Part shown: one piece after another, positions 33,100 through 43,135 of the stretch
Numbering within the stretch: position 1 is the first letter of the stretch
Layout: each line of letters begins with the position of its first letter
Source: Bacteroidales bacterium
GTDB taxonomy: Bacteria > Bacteroidota > Bacteroidia > Bacteroidales > UBA932
NCBI GenBank assembly: GCA_015060405.1
Contig: SUYN01000004.1
Coordinates: 1-64,000, forward strand
DNA length: 64,000 nt
Direction of reading: 5' to 3'
Made by a program: the position numbers and the translations under genes
Notes under the pieces: model-generated
Database searches by the model: none
Seen by the model: the letters and a program-made list of their open reading frames with translations, nothing else
What the model was told of the DNA's origin: nothing

Positions 33100-35559
33100 A
33101 TGAAACAGATTATTACATATATATTCGTGCTGCTTGCGGTGTGCAGTTGCGACTGGTTTGATGATTCGAAGATCTGGGACGAGCTGCGTGATCATGAGGA
33201 GCGTATCGAGGCGCTGGAGGCGCAGTGTCGGCAGCTGAACAGCAATGTGGAGGCGTTGCAGGGTATTATGAAGGCGCTGGAGGCGAATGACTATGTGACG
33301 GACATCACCAGGATTATGGAGAATGGAGTGGAGGTCGGCTACTCCATCACCTTTGCCAAGGGTGGCACCATCACCATCTATCACGGGACCGACGGCACTG
33401 AAGGCTCTGCACCGAAGATCGGCATCAGCAAGGCTGCCGACGGAGAGTACTACTGGACCTCCGACGGCGAGTGGCTGACGGATGAGGATGGAGAGAAGAT
33501 TCCAGCGGCTGTTCCTGATGACCCCGACGGCAGATATGTCACCCCGCAATTCAGGATAGCTGGCGGCAAGTGGTATGTGTCGGTTGATAATGGCAACTCT
33601 TGGAGAGAGATTGAAGATGTCAATGATCAAGAAAAACCCATATTCAGCGACATTCAGATAAACGAAGACCACATCATCTTCACGCTGGAGGATGGAAATA
33701 CATTTACTGTCCCTATATATACAGCCGTTCAAAGTGGAGTTGAAGACATCTGTGCAACTTCTTATGGCGTCGTACCAGGTGTGGTGGATATGAGCAAGAT
33801 GGAGAGCCTGTTAGCGGCAGCGAAGGGGAAAACCATACGATTCAACGACGGTGAATATATATTCCCTGCACACATCAAGGTGCCGTCAGACATCTCATTT
33901 ATCGGAAACACGACAACCGTCTTCAAACTTGCTGATGACAGCAGGTCCAACGTACTTTTCCATATAGTTTCTGCCAACAACGTCACTATTTCGAGAATAT
34001 TCATAGACGGCGGAGAGGATAAGGTACAGCCGATGGGATCAAAAGAGAATATTCTCGACAGAACTGATGCCGGCAACAGGTACGGAATATGGTGCGAAAA
34101 GAGCCGCCGTGTCAAAATACACGATGTAGAAGTCTACGGGTGGGATATGTGTGGCTTGTATTGCATAAACAACGATACTGCAGCCGATCCGAACGGACGA
34201 TTCTATCACGCAATCGAACTGACAAATTCAAGTTTCTACTGCAATTACTACGGGCTTTGGTACGGTCAGTATGGCGAATATAACAGAACAGAAAGCTGCA
34301 ATTTCGGCGACAATTTCATAGGAGTCCTCAATGAAGGAGGCAACAATATGTATGTAGGATGTTATTTCAACAGCAACTACTGTGGCTTTGCCTTAAATGG
34401 AGATGGCATCATCAATGAATCACACGGAGGATGCTATAGCTGTACTTATAATCACAATGCTGAGTCAGGACTGGGAGGAGGTATAGCGATCTATGCAAAC
34501 AAAAGTACCATCGGATGGAGCTTCACCGGAGAAAACATCTGGTATGGCGCCATCAAGCTTATCGATTGCAAGGGAATCATATTTGATGGAGGCATCTGGG
34601 GTAACGTTCAATTTACAAGCATAAGCACTGAAGGTCTGAAAAATCAGAATATGGTGACAGACACCTATTTCTACACCAACCCTGATACTATCTTCGCAAA
34701 TAACGACGGATCAACATACATATACAACTGCCTTCCCGGTACGACTACTGAAGAGAAAGTGAACTTTCTGAACTTCATCCAGAGCTGCGAGATAGCTGAA
34801 AATATGGTCCATTTCTCATGTGATGACACCTATGCCTGTCTGTATGACCTTATTCTGAATGGGGAGACCTACGAAAGTATATTCGAGAACTCATTCTTTG
34901 CAAGCCTGAAGAAATGTCATGACGAAACCGGGGCATGCTTCACTCTCATGACATTCAATACACACACCCAAGTGCCTGATTATGACATTAGTAAAGTGCC
35001 GTCAAAATTTCAGAGCGAATTTCAGGAATGTCAGTCCTGGCTGAGGTTCGCCTTTCATGCAGAAAACGAGACGACACGTTATGCAACCGCAACAGGCATA
35101 TTAGAGTCTTACAACAGATTTGTATCATCAATCTACACTCTTACAGGTGATTACGAGTGTATAGACAGGATAGCAAGATTGGGATTCTTCAGCGGTTCTC
35201 TGGATAATGTATTGCAGATCAAGAATGCCGGGCACGGCATCATAGGACTCCTTACAGCCGATGACACAAGGACCAGCTATTATCTCTCCCACGAAGAAAG
35301 CGAGACTGCAAGACTGAAGGGAAAGTATTATGATCTTGATAATGGTCTCATATTCATCAAGACATTGAACCGCAACTGGGCCAATGCCAAGGAAGAAATG
35401 ACTACAAATCCATTATACCGTAAGATGACAGAGTTCTTCTGGCATGAATATGAAGACGTTTCAAGCGTCAGACCATGGGTCACCACTGCTGCTCAGTTAT
35501 GTAACGACATGGGGTATATCCACGGCTTTCCTGCCGACTTGTATAAACCAATTGAATAA
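33100..35559 (+). CDS. DUF4988 lipoprotein with beta-helix and deacetylase-like cargo
   Basis: The 819-residue protein has a lipoprotein signal (LLAVCSC), the coiled coil and DUF4988 module to about 175, and a beta-helix from CATSYGVVPGVV (217) to about 545 that is homologous to the one in the previous gene. The C-terminal domain (about 565-819) starts MVHFSCDDTYACLYDL and has LRFAFHAEN. It is homologous to the end of the protein at 45277 and resembles a NodB-type polysaccharide deacetylase in its early Asp-Asp and later His, but metal ligands are not all clear. The next lipoprotein starts 8 bp after its stop, so the two are one transcript. Confidence 0.8.
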   Translation: MKQIITYIFVLLAVCSCDWFDDSKIWDELRDHEERIEALEAQCRQLNSNVEALQGIMKALEANDYVTDITRIMENGVEVGYSITFAKGGTITIYHGTDGTEGSAPKIGISKAADGEYYWTSDGEWLTDEDGEKIPAAVPDDPDGRYVTPQFRIAGGKWYVSVDNGNSWREIEDVNDQEKPIFSDIQINEDHIIFTLEDGNTFTVPIYTAVQSGVEDICATSYGVVPGVVDMSKMESLLAAAKGKTIRFNDGEYIFPAHIKVPSDISFIGNTTTVFKLADDSRSNVLFHIVSANNVTISRIFIDGGEDKVQPMGSKENILDRTDAGNRYGIWCEKSRRVKIHDVEVYGWDMCGLYCINNDTAADPNGRFYHAIELTNSSFYCNYYGLWYGQYGEYNRTESCNFGDNFIGVLNEGGNNMYVGCYFNSNYCGFALNGDGIINESHGGCYSCTYNHNAESGLGGGIAIYANKSTIGWSFTGENIWYGAIKLIDCKGIIFDGGIWGNVQFTSISTEGLKNQNMVTDTYFYTNPDTIFANNDGSTYIYNCLPGTTTEEKVNFLNFIQSCEIAENMVHFSCDDTYACLYDLILNGETYESIFENSFFASLKKCHDETGACFTLMTFNTHTQVPDYDISKVPSKFQSEFQECQSWLRFAFHAENETTRYATATGILESYNRFVSSIYTLTGDYECIDRIARLGFFSGSLDNVLQIKNAGHGIIGLLTADDTRTSYYLSHEESETARLKGKYYDLDNGLIFIKTLNRNWANAKEEMTTNPLYRKMTEFFWHEYEDVSSVRPWVTTAAQLCNDMGYIHGFPADLYKPIE

Positions 35560-35567
35560 GATCGACG

Positions 35568-38033
35568 ATGAGAAGACTGTCATATATCCTTGTAGCATTG
35601 TTCACTTTGCTCTCCTGCAGCACCTTCGACCACAGCGCGATCTGGGACGAGCTGCGGGAGCACGAGGAGCGTATCGAGGCGCTGGAGGCGCAGTGTCGGC
35701 AGCTGAACAGCAATGTGGAGGCGCTGCAGGCAGTGCTGACGGCTCTTCAGGAGCACGATTATATAACAGACATCATCAAGATTATGGAGGATGGCGTCGA
35801 GACCGGCTACTCCATCACCTTCGCCAAGGGCGGCACCATCACCATCTATCACGGGACCGACGGCACTGAAGGCTCTGCACCGAAGATCGGCATCAGCAAG
35901 GCTGCCGACGGAGAGTACTACTGGACCTCCGACGGCGAGTGGCTGACGGATGAGGATGGAGAGAAGATTCCAGCGGCAGTTCCTGATGACCCCGACGGCA
36001 GATATGTCACCCCGCACTTCCGTGTCTCAGACGGCAGATGGTATGTGTCATACGACGGCGGCAACACGTGGCGTCCTTTTGACAATGTTTCAGACGGGCT
36101 CTTCAGTGATGTCAGCTATGACAATAAGTATCTATACCTTACGCTTGATGACGGCACCGAACTGAAGGTCCCTATAGGCACCGCAAAGATGGTGGACCTT
36201 TTCATATTCATGGGACAGTCGAATATGTCAGGCTTCGGAGGCGATGCTTCCAAGGCACCGGAAGTTCCGCAGGGATGGGGATATGAGTACAAGGCCATAT
36301 CCGACCCGTCATGTCTTGTGCCCATGGTCGAACCGTTCGGCCTGAACGAAGACAATGCGGACAGCGGCGTTTCAAACACAAAGAGAGCTGGAACCCTTGT
36401 CTCTGCCTTCACGAATGCATATTACAACAGAACGGAGATACCAGTCGTAGGAGTCTCATGCTCAAGGGGTTCTACAGACACATGGTTCTGGATGCCGGGA
36501 GGCAAGCCGCTTGAAGACGCCATAAGCAGACATCAGAGTGCCGAAGAATGGCTGACAGAAAACGGATATGTAATCAGAAACAACTTCATGGTCTGGCTTC
36601 AGGGAGAAAGCGACTCGGCTCTGTCGTCGGAGCAATACAAATCCAACCTGATCGCCATCACAAGGGAAATGATCTCCCGGACCGGTATTACAGAATGCAT
36701 GATCATAAGGATAGGCAAGAATAAGTCGATGGACAGCTCATTTGACAATGTGCTTCAGGCGCAGACCGAACTGCCGAAAGAATATAAGGAATTCATGATG
36801 GCATCGACCTTGGCCGCCGGCTTTCCTGCAGCAGGCCTTATGAGCGACAGCCTCCACTACACTCAGGAAGGCTATAATATGCTCGGTGAAGATGCCGGCA
36901 CTAATGTGGCATTCTACGCAACCAACGGCATAGAGCCCTACATGTACGACCCTCATTACGACAACCTCTACTACCCTACCGGGGCCTACAGATCAATCTT
37001 TGACCTTCCGGAAACAGGAGAACCGCAGGGAGTCGTCTACTATGAACTGAACAAGAATATCAATGCGAACGACGAGCTCGTGGATTATCCTGGCAGAATA
37101 GCCATACTCGACTATTTTGAATCAGATGGTCAGCAAGCCAGCGTGTCATCCACATTCACCGGCACCTTTGGCCTGAGATACTACGATCAGGAGAAGAGAA
37201 TCAATGGAACATACAGCAACTACACGGGCAGTACATACTGCAGGGTCGTGTGCGTACTGAATGAGACCGAAACAGCCTTACAACCCAATGCTTATGATGG
37301 CAAGACAATCACCATCAACGGAATAACATATTTGTTACAGCAGAGGCTGGAGCCTAAATTCTCCAGTGTGGCCTTCATCGGCAACAGCATCACTGCGGGT
37401 GTGGGTGCTTCTGACAACAGTCATAGGTACAGTACCCTTCTTGCAGGAATGCTGGAAGCGAGGGAGATCAATCTCGGGGTCAGCGGAACTTCTCTGTGTA
37501 TGGGCGGCAGTCGCACCTGCAACTTCAGTAAACTCACGGCAGAGAATCTTGGCGGAGCGGAACTGGTACTCATCAAGATGGGCATAAATGACTGGGCTGC
37601 AGCCAAACCTGAGTTCTATGGGCTCGGTGAACCTGGTTCAGACGACACAAGCACGATTTATGGAGCAACAGCGATGTGGTGCGAAAAGATAGTAGAACTC
37701 AAAGCGACAGATCAGTACAAGAACACAAAATTCTATTTCATAACTCCTATCGTCACATCATGGAACAACTCCGTGACAAGTGTCAGAGACTACGACCAGT
37801 CCAAGACAAATGTCCACGGATTCACTCTCAGGGAGTTATGTGAGGCCATCATCAACACTTGCGAAGTGTATGACATCCCTGTCCTGGATATGAATCTTGA
37901 AAGCGGGATCTACTACAATTCCCCAGAAGACGACCACGCCAGCGAGTACTTTGGTGACGGTGTGCATCCCAATGATGCCGGACACGCAAAACTTGCAGCG
38001 TCGCTTTACACTGCGCTTTTGAAAATGCTTTAG
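35568..38033 (+). CDS. DUF4988 lipoprotein with two esterase domains
   Basis: The 821-residue protein has a lipoprotein signal (LLSC), coiled coil and DUF4988 module to about 168. From 208 comes a sialate O-acetylesterase-like SGNH domain (LFIFMGQSNMSGFGG with the nucleophile Ser, LQGESD near 343, DSLHYTQEGY near 426). After a linker of about 130 residues, a second GDSL-type SGNH domain begins near 600 (AFIGNSITAGVG, GIND near 673, DGVHPNDAGH near 797). It should remove O-acetyl groups from a glycan at two different positions or on two substrates. The first 460 bp match the gene at 30316 with no gaps. Confidence 0.88.
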   Translation: MRRLSYILVALFTLLSCSTFDHSAIWDELREHEERIEALEAQCRQLNSNVEALQAVLTALQEHDYITDIIKIMEDGVETGYSITFAKGGTITIYHGTDGTEGSAPKIGISKAADGEYYWTSDGEWLTDEDGEKIPAAVPDDPDGRYVTPHFRVSDGRWYVSYDGGNTWRPFDNVSDGLFSDVSYDNKYLYLTLDDGTELKVPIGTAKMVDLFIFMGQSNMSGFGGDASKAPEVPQGWGYEYKAISDPSCLVPMVEPFGLNEDNADSGVSNTKRAGTLVSAFTNAYYNRTEIPVVGVSCSRGSTDTWFWMPGGKPLEDAISRHQSAEEWLTENGYVIRNNFMVWLQGESDSALSSEQYKSNLIAITREMISRTGITECMIIRIGKNKSMDSSFDNVLQAQTELPKEYKEFMMASTLAAGFPAAGLMSDSLHYTQEGYNMLGEDAGTNVAFYATNGIEPYMYDPHYDNLYYPTGAYRSIFDLPETGEPQGVVYYELNKNINANDELVDYPGRIAILDYFESDGQQASVSSTFTGTFGLRYYDQEKRINGTYSNYTGSTYCRVVCVLNETETALQPNAYDGKTITINGITYLLQQRLEPKFSSVAFIGNSITAGVGASDNSHRYSTLLAGMLEAREINLGVSGTSLCMGGSRTCNFSKLTAENLGGAELVLIKMGINDWAAAKPEFYGLGEPGSDDTSTIYGATAMWCEKIVELKATDQYKNTKFYFITPIVTSWNNSVTSVRDYDQSKTNVHGFTLRELCEAIINTCEVYDIPVLDMNLESGIYYNSPEDDHASEYFGDGVHPNDAGHAKLAASLYTALLKML

Positions 38034-38226
38034 ATTACAGTGGTTTAATGGGGAACCTCCGAGAGTTATGTAGTGATACTGTCGAAGGTCCGGGAGTATT
38101 GACGGTGGACTGCATCAAATCTATTCGGAATCCAAGAATACGGCCCTTTTCATGGAAATTCACGATTCCTGATGCCTCTGCAATGTAAATGGCGGACGCG
38201 CAAATCCTGTACGATGCATAAGTGAA
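38034..38226. other. Short gap, nothing recognised
   Basis: No open frame, hairpin family or promoter was recognised before the terminator at 38227. Confidence 0.4.
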
Positions 38227-38268
38227 TAAAAGAGCAGAGGCCTGGAAACCCGGGCCTCTGCTCTTTTA
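38227..38268. terminator. Bidirectional terminator
   Basis: TAAAAGAGCAGAGGCC pairs with GGCCTCTGCTCTTTTA around a short loop, between convergent genes. It has T runs on both strands. Confidence 0.85.
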
Positions 38269-38284
38269 TATGGATGAAGGATCG

Positions 38285-39184
38285 TTATTCCATCACCTTG
38301 ATGCGGATGTTGCGGTACCATACATCGTCGCCATGATCCTGGATGCCTATATATCCCTTATGCTCCTCTCCGCCGCAGTTGTTAAGGAGTTCGAAGCCGA
38401 TAGGCCATGCCTCTGCGCTGAACTTGCTTGCCTGAAGCATGTCTGTCCATTTCGGAGTCCAAAGATGGTACTCGAGGACGTTTGCATCATTCTGTCCATG
38501 CACCACTGTGCCCTTGTAGACCATGATTCTTGTCTTGTTCCACTCACCGTAAGGATTCTGGTTCTGTGGCTTCGCAGGGATCATGTCGTAGAGCGATGCA
38601 GACTGTCTGTTGCCGTCGACACCGAGGAAGGCGTCAGGATGATTTGCGTTGTCAAGCACCTGATATTCAGGAGCTGAGAGATAGATAGGCTCGTATCTGA
38701 GCGAACCGTCTTCTGCCTTTGTCGCGATCTCCTTTGCAAGGTAGAAGATGCCGGAGTTGCCGCCCTTTGACACCTTCCACTCGAGCTCGAGGATGAAGTT
38801 CTGGAACTGGTGTGCAAAGATGAGGTCTCCTCCTTCCGCTGTCTGGCCCTCGCCCAGACCGGTTCCCATGAACTTGATCGCACCGTCTTCCACAATCCAC
38901 CTTGAAGGGATGCCTTCCTTTCCATATCCTCTCCATCCCTGCATCTTCTCGTTGCCGTTGAAAAGCACATGGAAACCTTCTTCGTCGACAGGGAAGGCTG
39001 CAAGGTCCACTTCAGGATTGTTCACCACGACATAGGCCGGGCAGTTCGGTGTAGCTGGATCTGCAACTTCCACCAGCGTCTGTTCACCGACATAGACAGG
39101 ATCACCGATGACGAGTTCCTGCTTCTTGTTTCCGCATGCTGTCATAAGCATGAGCGCTGCTGCGCAAAATAAAATACGTTTCAT
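38285..39184 (-). CDS. 3-keto-disaccharide hydrolase (DUF1080) lipoprotein
   Basis: The 299-residue protein has a lipoprotein signal ending LMTAC (Cys17). The DUF1080 domain covers most of the rest (FHVLFNGNEKMQGWRG, WIVEDGAIKFMG, FILELEWKVSKGGNSGIFY, GYIGIQDHGDDVWYRNIRI). Members of this family cleave 3-keto-glycosides. The gene follows a Gfo/Idh/MocA oxidoreductase by 23 bp on the same strand, which is the usual partner that makes or uses the 3-keto sugar. Both are exported, so the step probably occurs in the periplasm. Confidence 0.88.
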   Translation of the reverse strand: MKRILFCAAALMLMTACGNKKQELVIGDPVYVGEQTLVEVADPATPNCPAYVVVNNPEVDLAAFPVDEEGFHVLFNGNEKMQGWRGYGKEGIPSRWIVEDGAIKFMGTGLGEGQTAEGGDLIFAHQFQNFILELEWKVSKGGNSGIFYLAKEIATKAEDGSLRYEPIYLSAPEYQVLDNANHPDAFLGVDGNRQSASLYDMIPAKPQNQNPYGEWNKTRIMVYKGTVVHGQNDANVLEYHLWTPKWTDMLQASKFSAEAWPIGFELLNNCGGEEHKGYIGIQDHGDDVWYRNIRIKVME

Positions 39185-39207
39185 ATCATTAAGATTTATT
39201 CATTTCA

Positions 39208-40698
39208 TTATTCTATAGGCATGTCAGGGAGGCTGTAGCCGTTCTGGTAGGTGTGTCGGATCAGCTCCTTCGCGAAGGCGCGGGCGTTGACAGGCTCCGT
39301 GTATGTCTTGTTGAAGGTAGGATGGCCGTCCTTGATGGTGAATCCGTCGTGGATGACGCTTCTTATGGTCGCATCTTCAGGGATGTTTGTGAATTCCATC
39401 TTCTGACCGTCCCAGTCGAGCTCCATGTTGAGATCCTGGAGGCGGACAGCGAGCACGCCCATGACCACCATCTCATTGAAAGGACCTGCCTCACTGAAGT
39501 CCGAGGCGGACGGAACTCGTACTGAAGGATCCTCCTTGCATGCACGTACCCAGTCCTGAACATGACCGAGGTCTACCCTTCTGAGGACTTTCGGTGCTTC
39601 AGGAGTACGTCCTGAAAGGAGATACGGACGGTTGCCGTAGCATCCCACCACCATGGTGTCCTTCGATCCGTAGAATATGACTCCGCCACCCTGGAAGTTC
39701 AGGTCAGTTCCATCAGGAATGCCTTCCGGACGGATCGGCTTCAGACCGCCGTCGTACCAGTGCACTTCCACCTCAGGCATTGCCACCTTAGGCATGTTGT
39801 CACGTGCCGGGAACACGAACTTGATCTTCTGTGCATTAGGACATGACTCGTTGAGAAGGAGGGTCGATGTGCCCTGGACCTTTGTAGGATAGCCGAGGTT
39901 GAGACCTTTATATACACAATGGAGAATATGGCAGGCCATGTCGCCAAGTGCTCCTGTACCGAAGTCCCACCATCCTCTGAAGTTCCATGGTGTGTATATC
40001 TCGTTGTATGGACGCATAGGAGCCGGGCCTATGAATGCCTCCCAGTTGAGTGTCGCAGGGACAGGCTGCTCCTCCGCAGGACGCTCGAGGCCCTGAGGCC
40101 ATATAGGGCGGTCGGTGAATGCCTCCACTCTTCTTACCTCGCCGATCTCGCCGTTCCATATCCATTCGCAGGCGAGTCTTACGCCTTCTCCCGATGCGCC
40201 CTGGTTACCCATCTGTGTAGCAACCTTGTGCTTTGCAGCAAGCTTTGTCAGGAGTCTTGATTCATAGACGGTGTGAGTGAGAGGTTTCTCCACATATACA
40301 TGCTTTCCGGCTGCTATCGCCTCAGCGGCGATGATAGCGTGAGTATGGTCTGCAGTCGCCACTACCACTGCGTCTGCCTGATCAAGGAGCTCTGCGTACA
40401 TGACCCTGTAGTCATTGTATCTCTTGGCCGAAGGGTAGCGCTCGAAAATGTGGGCAGCATATTTCCAGTCCACATCGCACAGACCGATGATCTCTTCAGT
40501 CTCAAGCTCTCTCAACACTGAAGCGCCGCGTCCTCCGACACCGACGCCGAGGATCTTGAGCTTTCTGTCAAGCGGCTGTGGAGCAGCCTTCTTTTTCTTC
40601 TTAGATTGTCCCATCATCAGGCCCGGAGCGACCGCCAGACCAAGAGCAGCGGTCGTTCCAACCTTCAGAAACGAGCGCCTTGATAAATCCTTGTTCAT
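39208..40698 (-). CDS. Gfo/Idh/MocA-family oxidoreductase, Tat-exported
   Basis: The 496-residue protein opens with a twin-arginine signal (SRRSFLKVG) followed by a hydrophobic stretch, so it is exported folded with its cofactor. The Rossmann motif GVGVGGRGASVL follows, then VVATADHTHAIIAAEAIAAGKHVYVEKPLTH with the EKP motif that marks the family. It probably oxidises a sugar C3 hydroxyl using bound NAD(P) and works with the DUF1080 hydrolase downstream. A minus-strand TATATTTG promoter lies at 40729-40736. Confidence 0.9.
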   Translation of the reverse strand: MNKDLSRRSFLKVGTTAALGLAVAPGLMMGQSKKKKKAAPQPLDRKLKILGVGVGGRGASVLRELETEEIIGLCDVDWKYAAHIFERYPSAKRYNDYRVMYAELLDQADAVVVATADHTHAIIAAEAIAAGKHVYVEKPLTHTVYESRLLTKLAAKHKVATQMGNQGASGEGVRLACEWIWNGEIGEVRRVEAFTDRPIWPQGLERPAEEQPVPATLNWEAFIGPAPMRPYNEIYTPWNFRGWWDFGTGALGDMACHILHCVYKGLNLGYPTKVQGTSTLLLNESCPNAQKIKFVFPARDNMPKVAMPEVEVHWYDGGLKPIRPEGIPDGTDLNFQGGGVIFYGSKDTMVVGCYGNRPYLLSGRTPEAPKVLRRVDLGHVQDWVRACKEDPSVRVPSASDFSEAGPFNEMVVMGVLAVRLQDLNMELDWDGQKMEFTNIPEDATIRSVIHDGFTIKDGHPTFNKTYTEPVNARAFAKELIRHTYQNGYSLPDMPIE

Positions 40699-40728
40699 AG
40701 TTATGTTATTAGTTATGGGGTTGATTCA

Positions 40729-40736
40729 CAAATATA
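40729..40736 (-). promoter_or_regulatory. TAnnTTTG promoter of the keto-sugar operon
   Basis: Minus-strand TATATTTG lies 30 bp before the oxidoreductase ATG. Confidence 0.55.
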
Positions 40737-40793
40737 TTGAATATAATCTGAAATTACAACCGACCTCCTCAATAAATATCGGTCAAGTTTGAT

Positions 40794-40801
40794 TATATTT
40801 G
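40794..40801 (+). promoter_or_regulatory. TAnnTTTG promoter of the acyltransferase gene
   Basis: TATATTTG lies 27 bp before the ATG at 40829 and excludes a TTG start at 40799. Confidence 0.55.
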
Positions 40802-40828
40802 CGCGATTTAACTTTAACACACGACACT

Positions 40829-42013
40829 ATGGAAAATACACTGTTGCAGCAGGAAAGAAAAAGAGAAGTGTGGATCGACTGGATGAGGGTCGCCGCCTGT
40901 TTCATGGTACTTCTCGTACACAGCACAGAACCTTTTTATCTCGGAGGCGACGGTGCGCTGATCCTGACCAGGTCAGACGCCTTCTGGTCTTCATTCTTCG
41001 ATTCTTTTGTACGCGCCTGCGTTCCGCTTTTCACCGTGGCTTCCAGTTACCTTCAGTTCCCTATCCACTACTCAAGCGGAGAATTCCTTCGTCGCAGAAG
41101 CGTCAGGATCCTGATTCCTTTCCTATTGTGGACGATAGTGTACGCCTTTGTCTGGGGTGAGCCTGTGGAGAATTTCCGCAATCTCATATTCAACTTCAAC
41201 TATGCTGCCGGACATCTCTGGTTCGTATATATGCTCATAGGCGTGTACATGCTCATGCCTCTGCTTTCCCCATGGGCTGAGAAGGTCGGAAAACGCGAGC
41301 TTCAGGTGTATCTCGGCATATGGCTCTTCACTACCCTCATACCTCTCTTGCGCGACTGGCTGGGTGAGGGGTTAAGCGTTGTTTACGGCCCTTCTGGCCT
41401 CCCGCGCCAGGCCCTCTACCCTCTTTGGGGCGAGGCAAGCTGGAACGGATACGGCCTCTTCTATTACATCAGCGGATTCATCGGATATCTCCTTCTCGGA
41501 CTGTATTTCCGCAAGTTTGTCGGCAATCTTTCATGGGGCAGGACGCTGGCTATAGCAATTCCTTCATATCTTGCCGGATTTGCAATCGTCTTCGGAGGAT
41601 TCATACGCAGAGTATTTGAAAGTGCAGCAGGTGTGTTCCCGACAGGCGGCCTTGTGGAAGTGGCGGTATGGTGGGAGACGACATGGTGCAACGACACCAT
41701 AGGAGTCGTCCTTATGACCATCGCCTGGATCCTGATATTCAGAAAGATAACTGCGGACGGCACTTTCTACAGGAAGGTTCTTCTTCCGGTCTCTAAGGCA
41801 AGCTATGGAATGTATCTCTGCCACCTGCTCATCCTCGTCCCTATATGCGGCTGGTTCAGGGGGATGCTCGGCAGCGGCGCCGAAGGCGTGCTCGGCGTGT
41901 GGACCACGCCGGTTGAGATCGTCGGCTCATCCGTTTGTGGATTCGTCCTTACAGCCATCGTTTCGGTAATCCTTCAGAAGATTCCGAAGATCGGAAAGTA
42001 TATAATCGGTTAA
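40829..42013 (+). CDS. Acyltransferase 3 family membrane protein
   Basis: The 394-residue protein has about ten membrane spans and the family hallmark near the start: WIDWMRVAACFMVLLVHSTEP, with the conserved His and Arg-containing first helix, then FVRACVPLFTVASSY. Such proteins move acetyl or other acyl groups from the cytoplasm onto surface glycans. The start chosen is the ATG after the TATATTTG promoter. It runs into a truncated DUF4988 gene 4 bp later. Its place among genes for predicted esterases suggests that acyl groups are both added and removed by products of this region. Confidence 0.85.
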   Translation: MENTLLQQERKREVWIDWMRVAACFMVLLVHSTEPFYLGGDGALILTRSDAFWSSFFDSFVRACVPLFTVASSYLQFPIHYSSGEFLRRRSVRILIPFLLWTIVYAFVWGEPVENFRNLIFNFNYAAGHLWFVYMLIGVYMLMPLLSPWAEKVGKRELQVYLGIWLFTTLIPLLRDWLGEGLSVVYGPSGLPRQALYPLWGEASWNGYGLFYYISGFIGYLLLGLYFRKFVGNLSWGRTLAIAIPSYLAGFAIVFGGFIRRVFESAAGVFPTGGLVEVAVWWETTWCNDTIGVVLMTIAWILIFRKITADGTFYRKVLLPVSKASYGMYLCHLLILVPICGWFRGMLGSGAEGVLGVWTTPVEIVGSSVCGFVLTAIVSVILQKIPKIGKYIIG

Positions 42014-42017
42014 TTTC

Positions 42018-42476
42018 ATGAGAAGACTTCTCCACATCTTCATTTTTGTGCTTGCAACAGCAGCTTCCTGCAGCCCATACGACGATTCCGCCATCCTGGA
42101 GCAGCTGCGCGACCACGAGGAGCGGATCCAGAAGCTGGAGACGCTGTGCAGTCAGTTGAACAGCAATGTGGAAGCGATACAGACTATTCTGACGGCTCTG
42201 GAAAGCAATGACTATGTGACTGACATCGTCAAGATGATGGAGGACGGAGCCGAGATCGGTTACAGCATCACCTTTGCCAAAGGCGGCACCATAAACATCT
42301 ATCGCGGCAGCTACGGCGAAAACGCAGAGGCCACGAAGATCGGCATCCGGAAGGCCTCAGACGGCGAATACTACTGGACCTCCGGTGACGAGTGGCTGAA
42401 TTCATCAGACAACATCGTTAAGATCAGGACAAGCAAGTACGCTTTTTGCAGAATCATTGCACTCTGTCACAAATAA
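42018..42476 (+). pseudogene. Truncated DUF4988 lipoprotein, cargo lost
   Basis: The frame gives a lipoprotein signal (TAASC), the coiled coil AILEQLRDHEERIQKLE and the DUF4988 module as far as YYWTSGDEWL, about residue 130. Instead of TDENG it then reads NSSDNIVKIRTSKYAF and stops after 152 residues. The break is near a GAATTC at 42398-42403. The next gene starts 10 bp later. Either a deletion removed the cargo, or this is a bare anchor; the first is more likely as the module itself is cut. Confidence 0.75.
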
Positions 42477-42486
42477 CAACAAAGAG

Positions 42487-42978
42487 ATGAAAGAGACTTT
42501 AAACTATTCCACTGAAGATAAGGCATTTATGGAGATGGCGATCAGGCTGTCGGAAGAGAATGTAGACAATGGCGGCGGCCCTTTCGGAGCAGTCATAGTA
42601 CGTGATGGAGAGGTCATCTCCACCGGAACAAACCGAGTGGTTCCAAACAACGACCCCACAGCCCATGCCGAGGTCCTGGCCATACGCAGTGCCTGCTCAA
42701 GACTCGGAACCTTCAAGCTGACCGGCTGCACTGTCTACAGCTCATGCGAACCTTGCCCGATGTGCATGAGCGCGCTATATTGGGCTGGCGTCAAGAGGAT
42801 ATGCTATGGAAACACCAAGGACGACGCGAAGGCCATCGACTTCGACGATTCGTTCATATATGACCAGCTCGCACTTCCCTACAAGGACCGCTCCATCAGA
42901 TGTGACCACTTTATGCGCGACGAAGCTCTGTCAGCCTTCCGCAAATGGGCGGAAAAAGATGACAAGGTGGAATACTGA
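42487..42978 (+). CDS. guaD: Guanine deaminase, cytidine-deaminase fold
   Basis: The 163-residue protein carries the zinc site of the family: THAEV (His ligand plus catalytic Glu) and PCPMC (two Cys ligands), with GGGPFGAVIV before them. The C-terminal FRKWAEKDDKVEY fits the swapped tail of guanine deaminases (final Tyr) better than tRNA adenosine deaminase TadA, but TadA cannot be fully excluded. The ATG at 42487 is preferred over the one at 42457, which lies in the tail of the truncated gene. Confidence 0.82.
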   Translation: MKETLNYSTEDKAFMEMAIRLSEENVDNGGGPFGAVIVRDGEVISTGTNRVVPNNDPTAHAEVLAIRSACSRLGTFKLTGCTVYSSCEPCPMCMSALYWAGVKRICYGNTKDDAKAIDFDDSFIYDQLALPYKDRSIRCDHFMRDEALSAFRKWAEKDDKVEY

Positions 42979-43059
42979 CACCTGTTCTGATGGTCATCCA
43001 TATCAATCAGAATATTCCGAACAGCAATCGCTACTTTAGCAACATCTTGCAGCACCTTG

Positions 43060-43135
43060 GCAATATCCAGTTGGTAATCCACTGCAACACCTTAGACCAC
43101 AGCCTCACCTTTAGTCACAGCGCCATCCTCGCAGA
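43060..43135 (+). pseudogene. Degenerate 5' relic of a DUF4988 gene
   Basis: The frame reads CNTLDHSLTFSHSAILAEE, which aligns with the post-lipobox sequence CSTFDHSAIW or CSPYDDSAIL of the intact copies, with a small duplication. A similar piece (TCTTGCAGCACCTT) precedes it. The relic ends exactly where the twin-hairpin element begins (43125). Confidence 0.4.
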
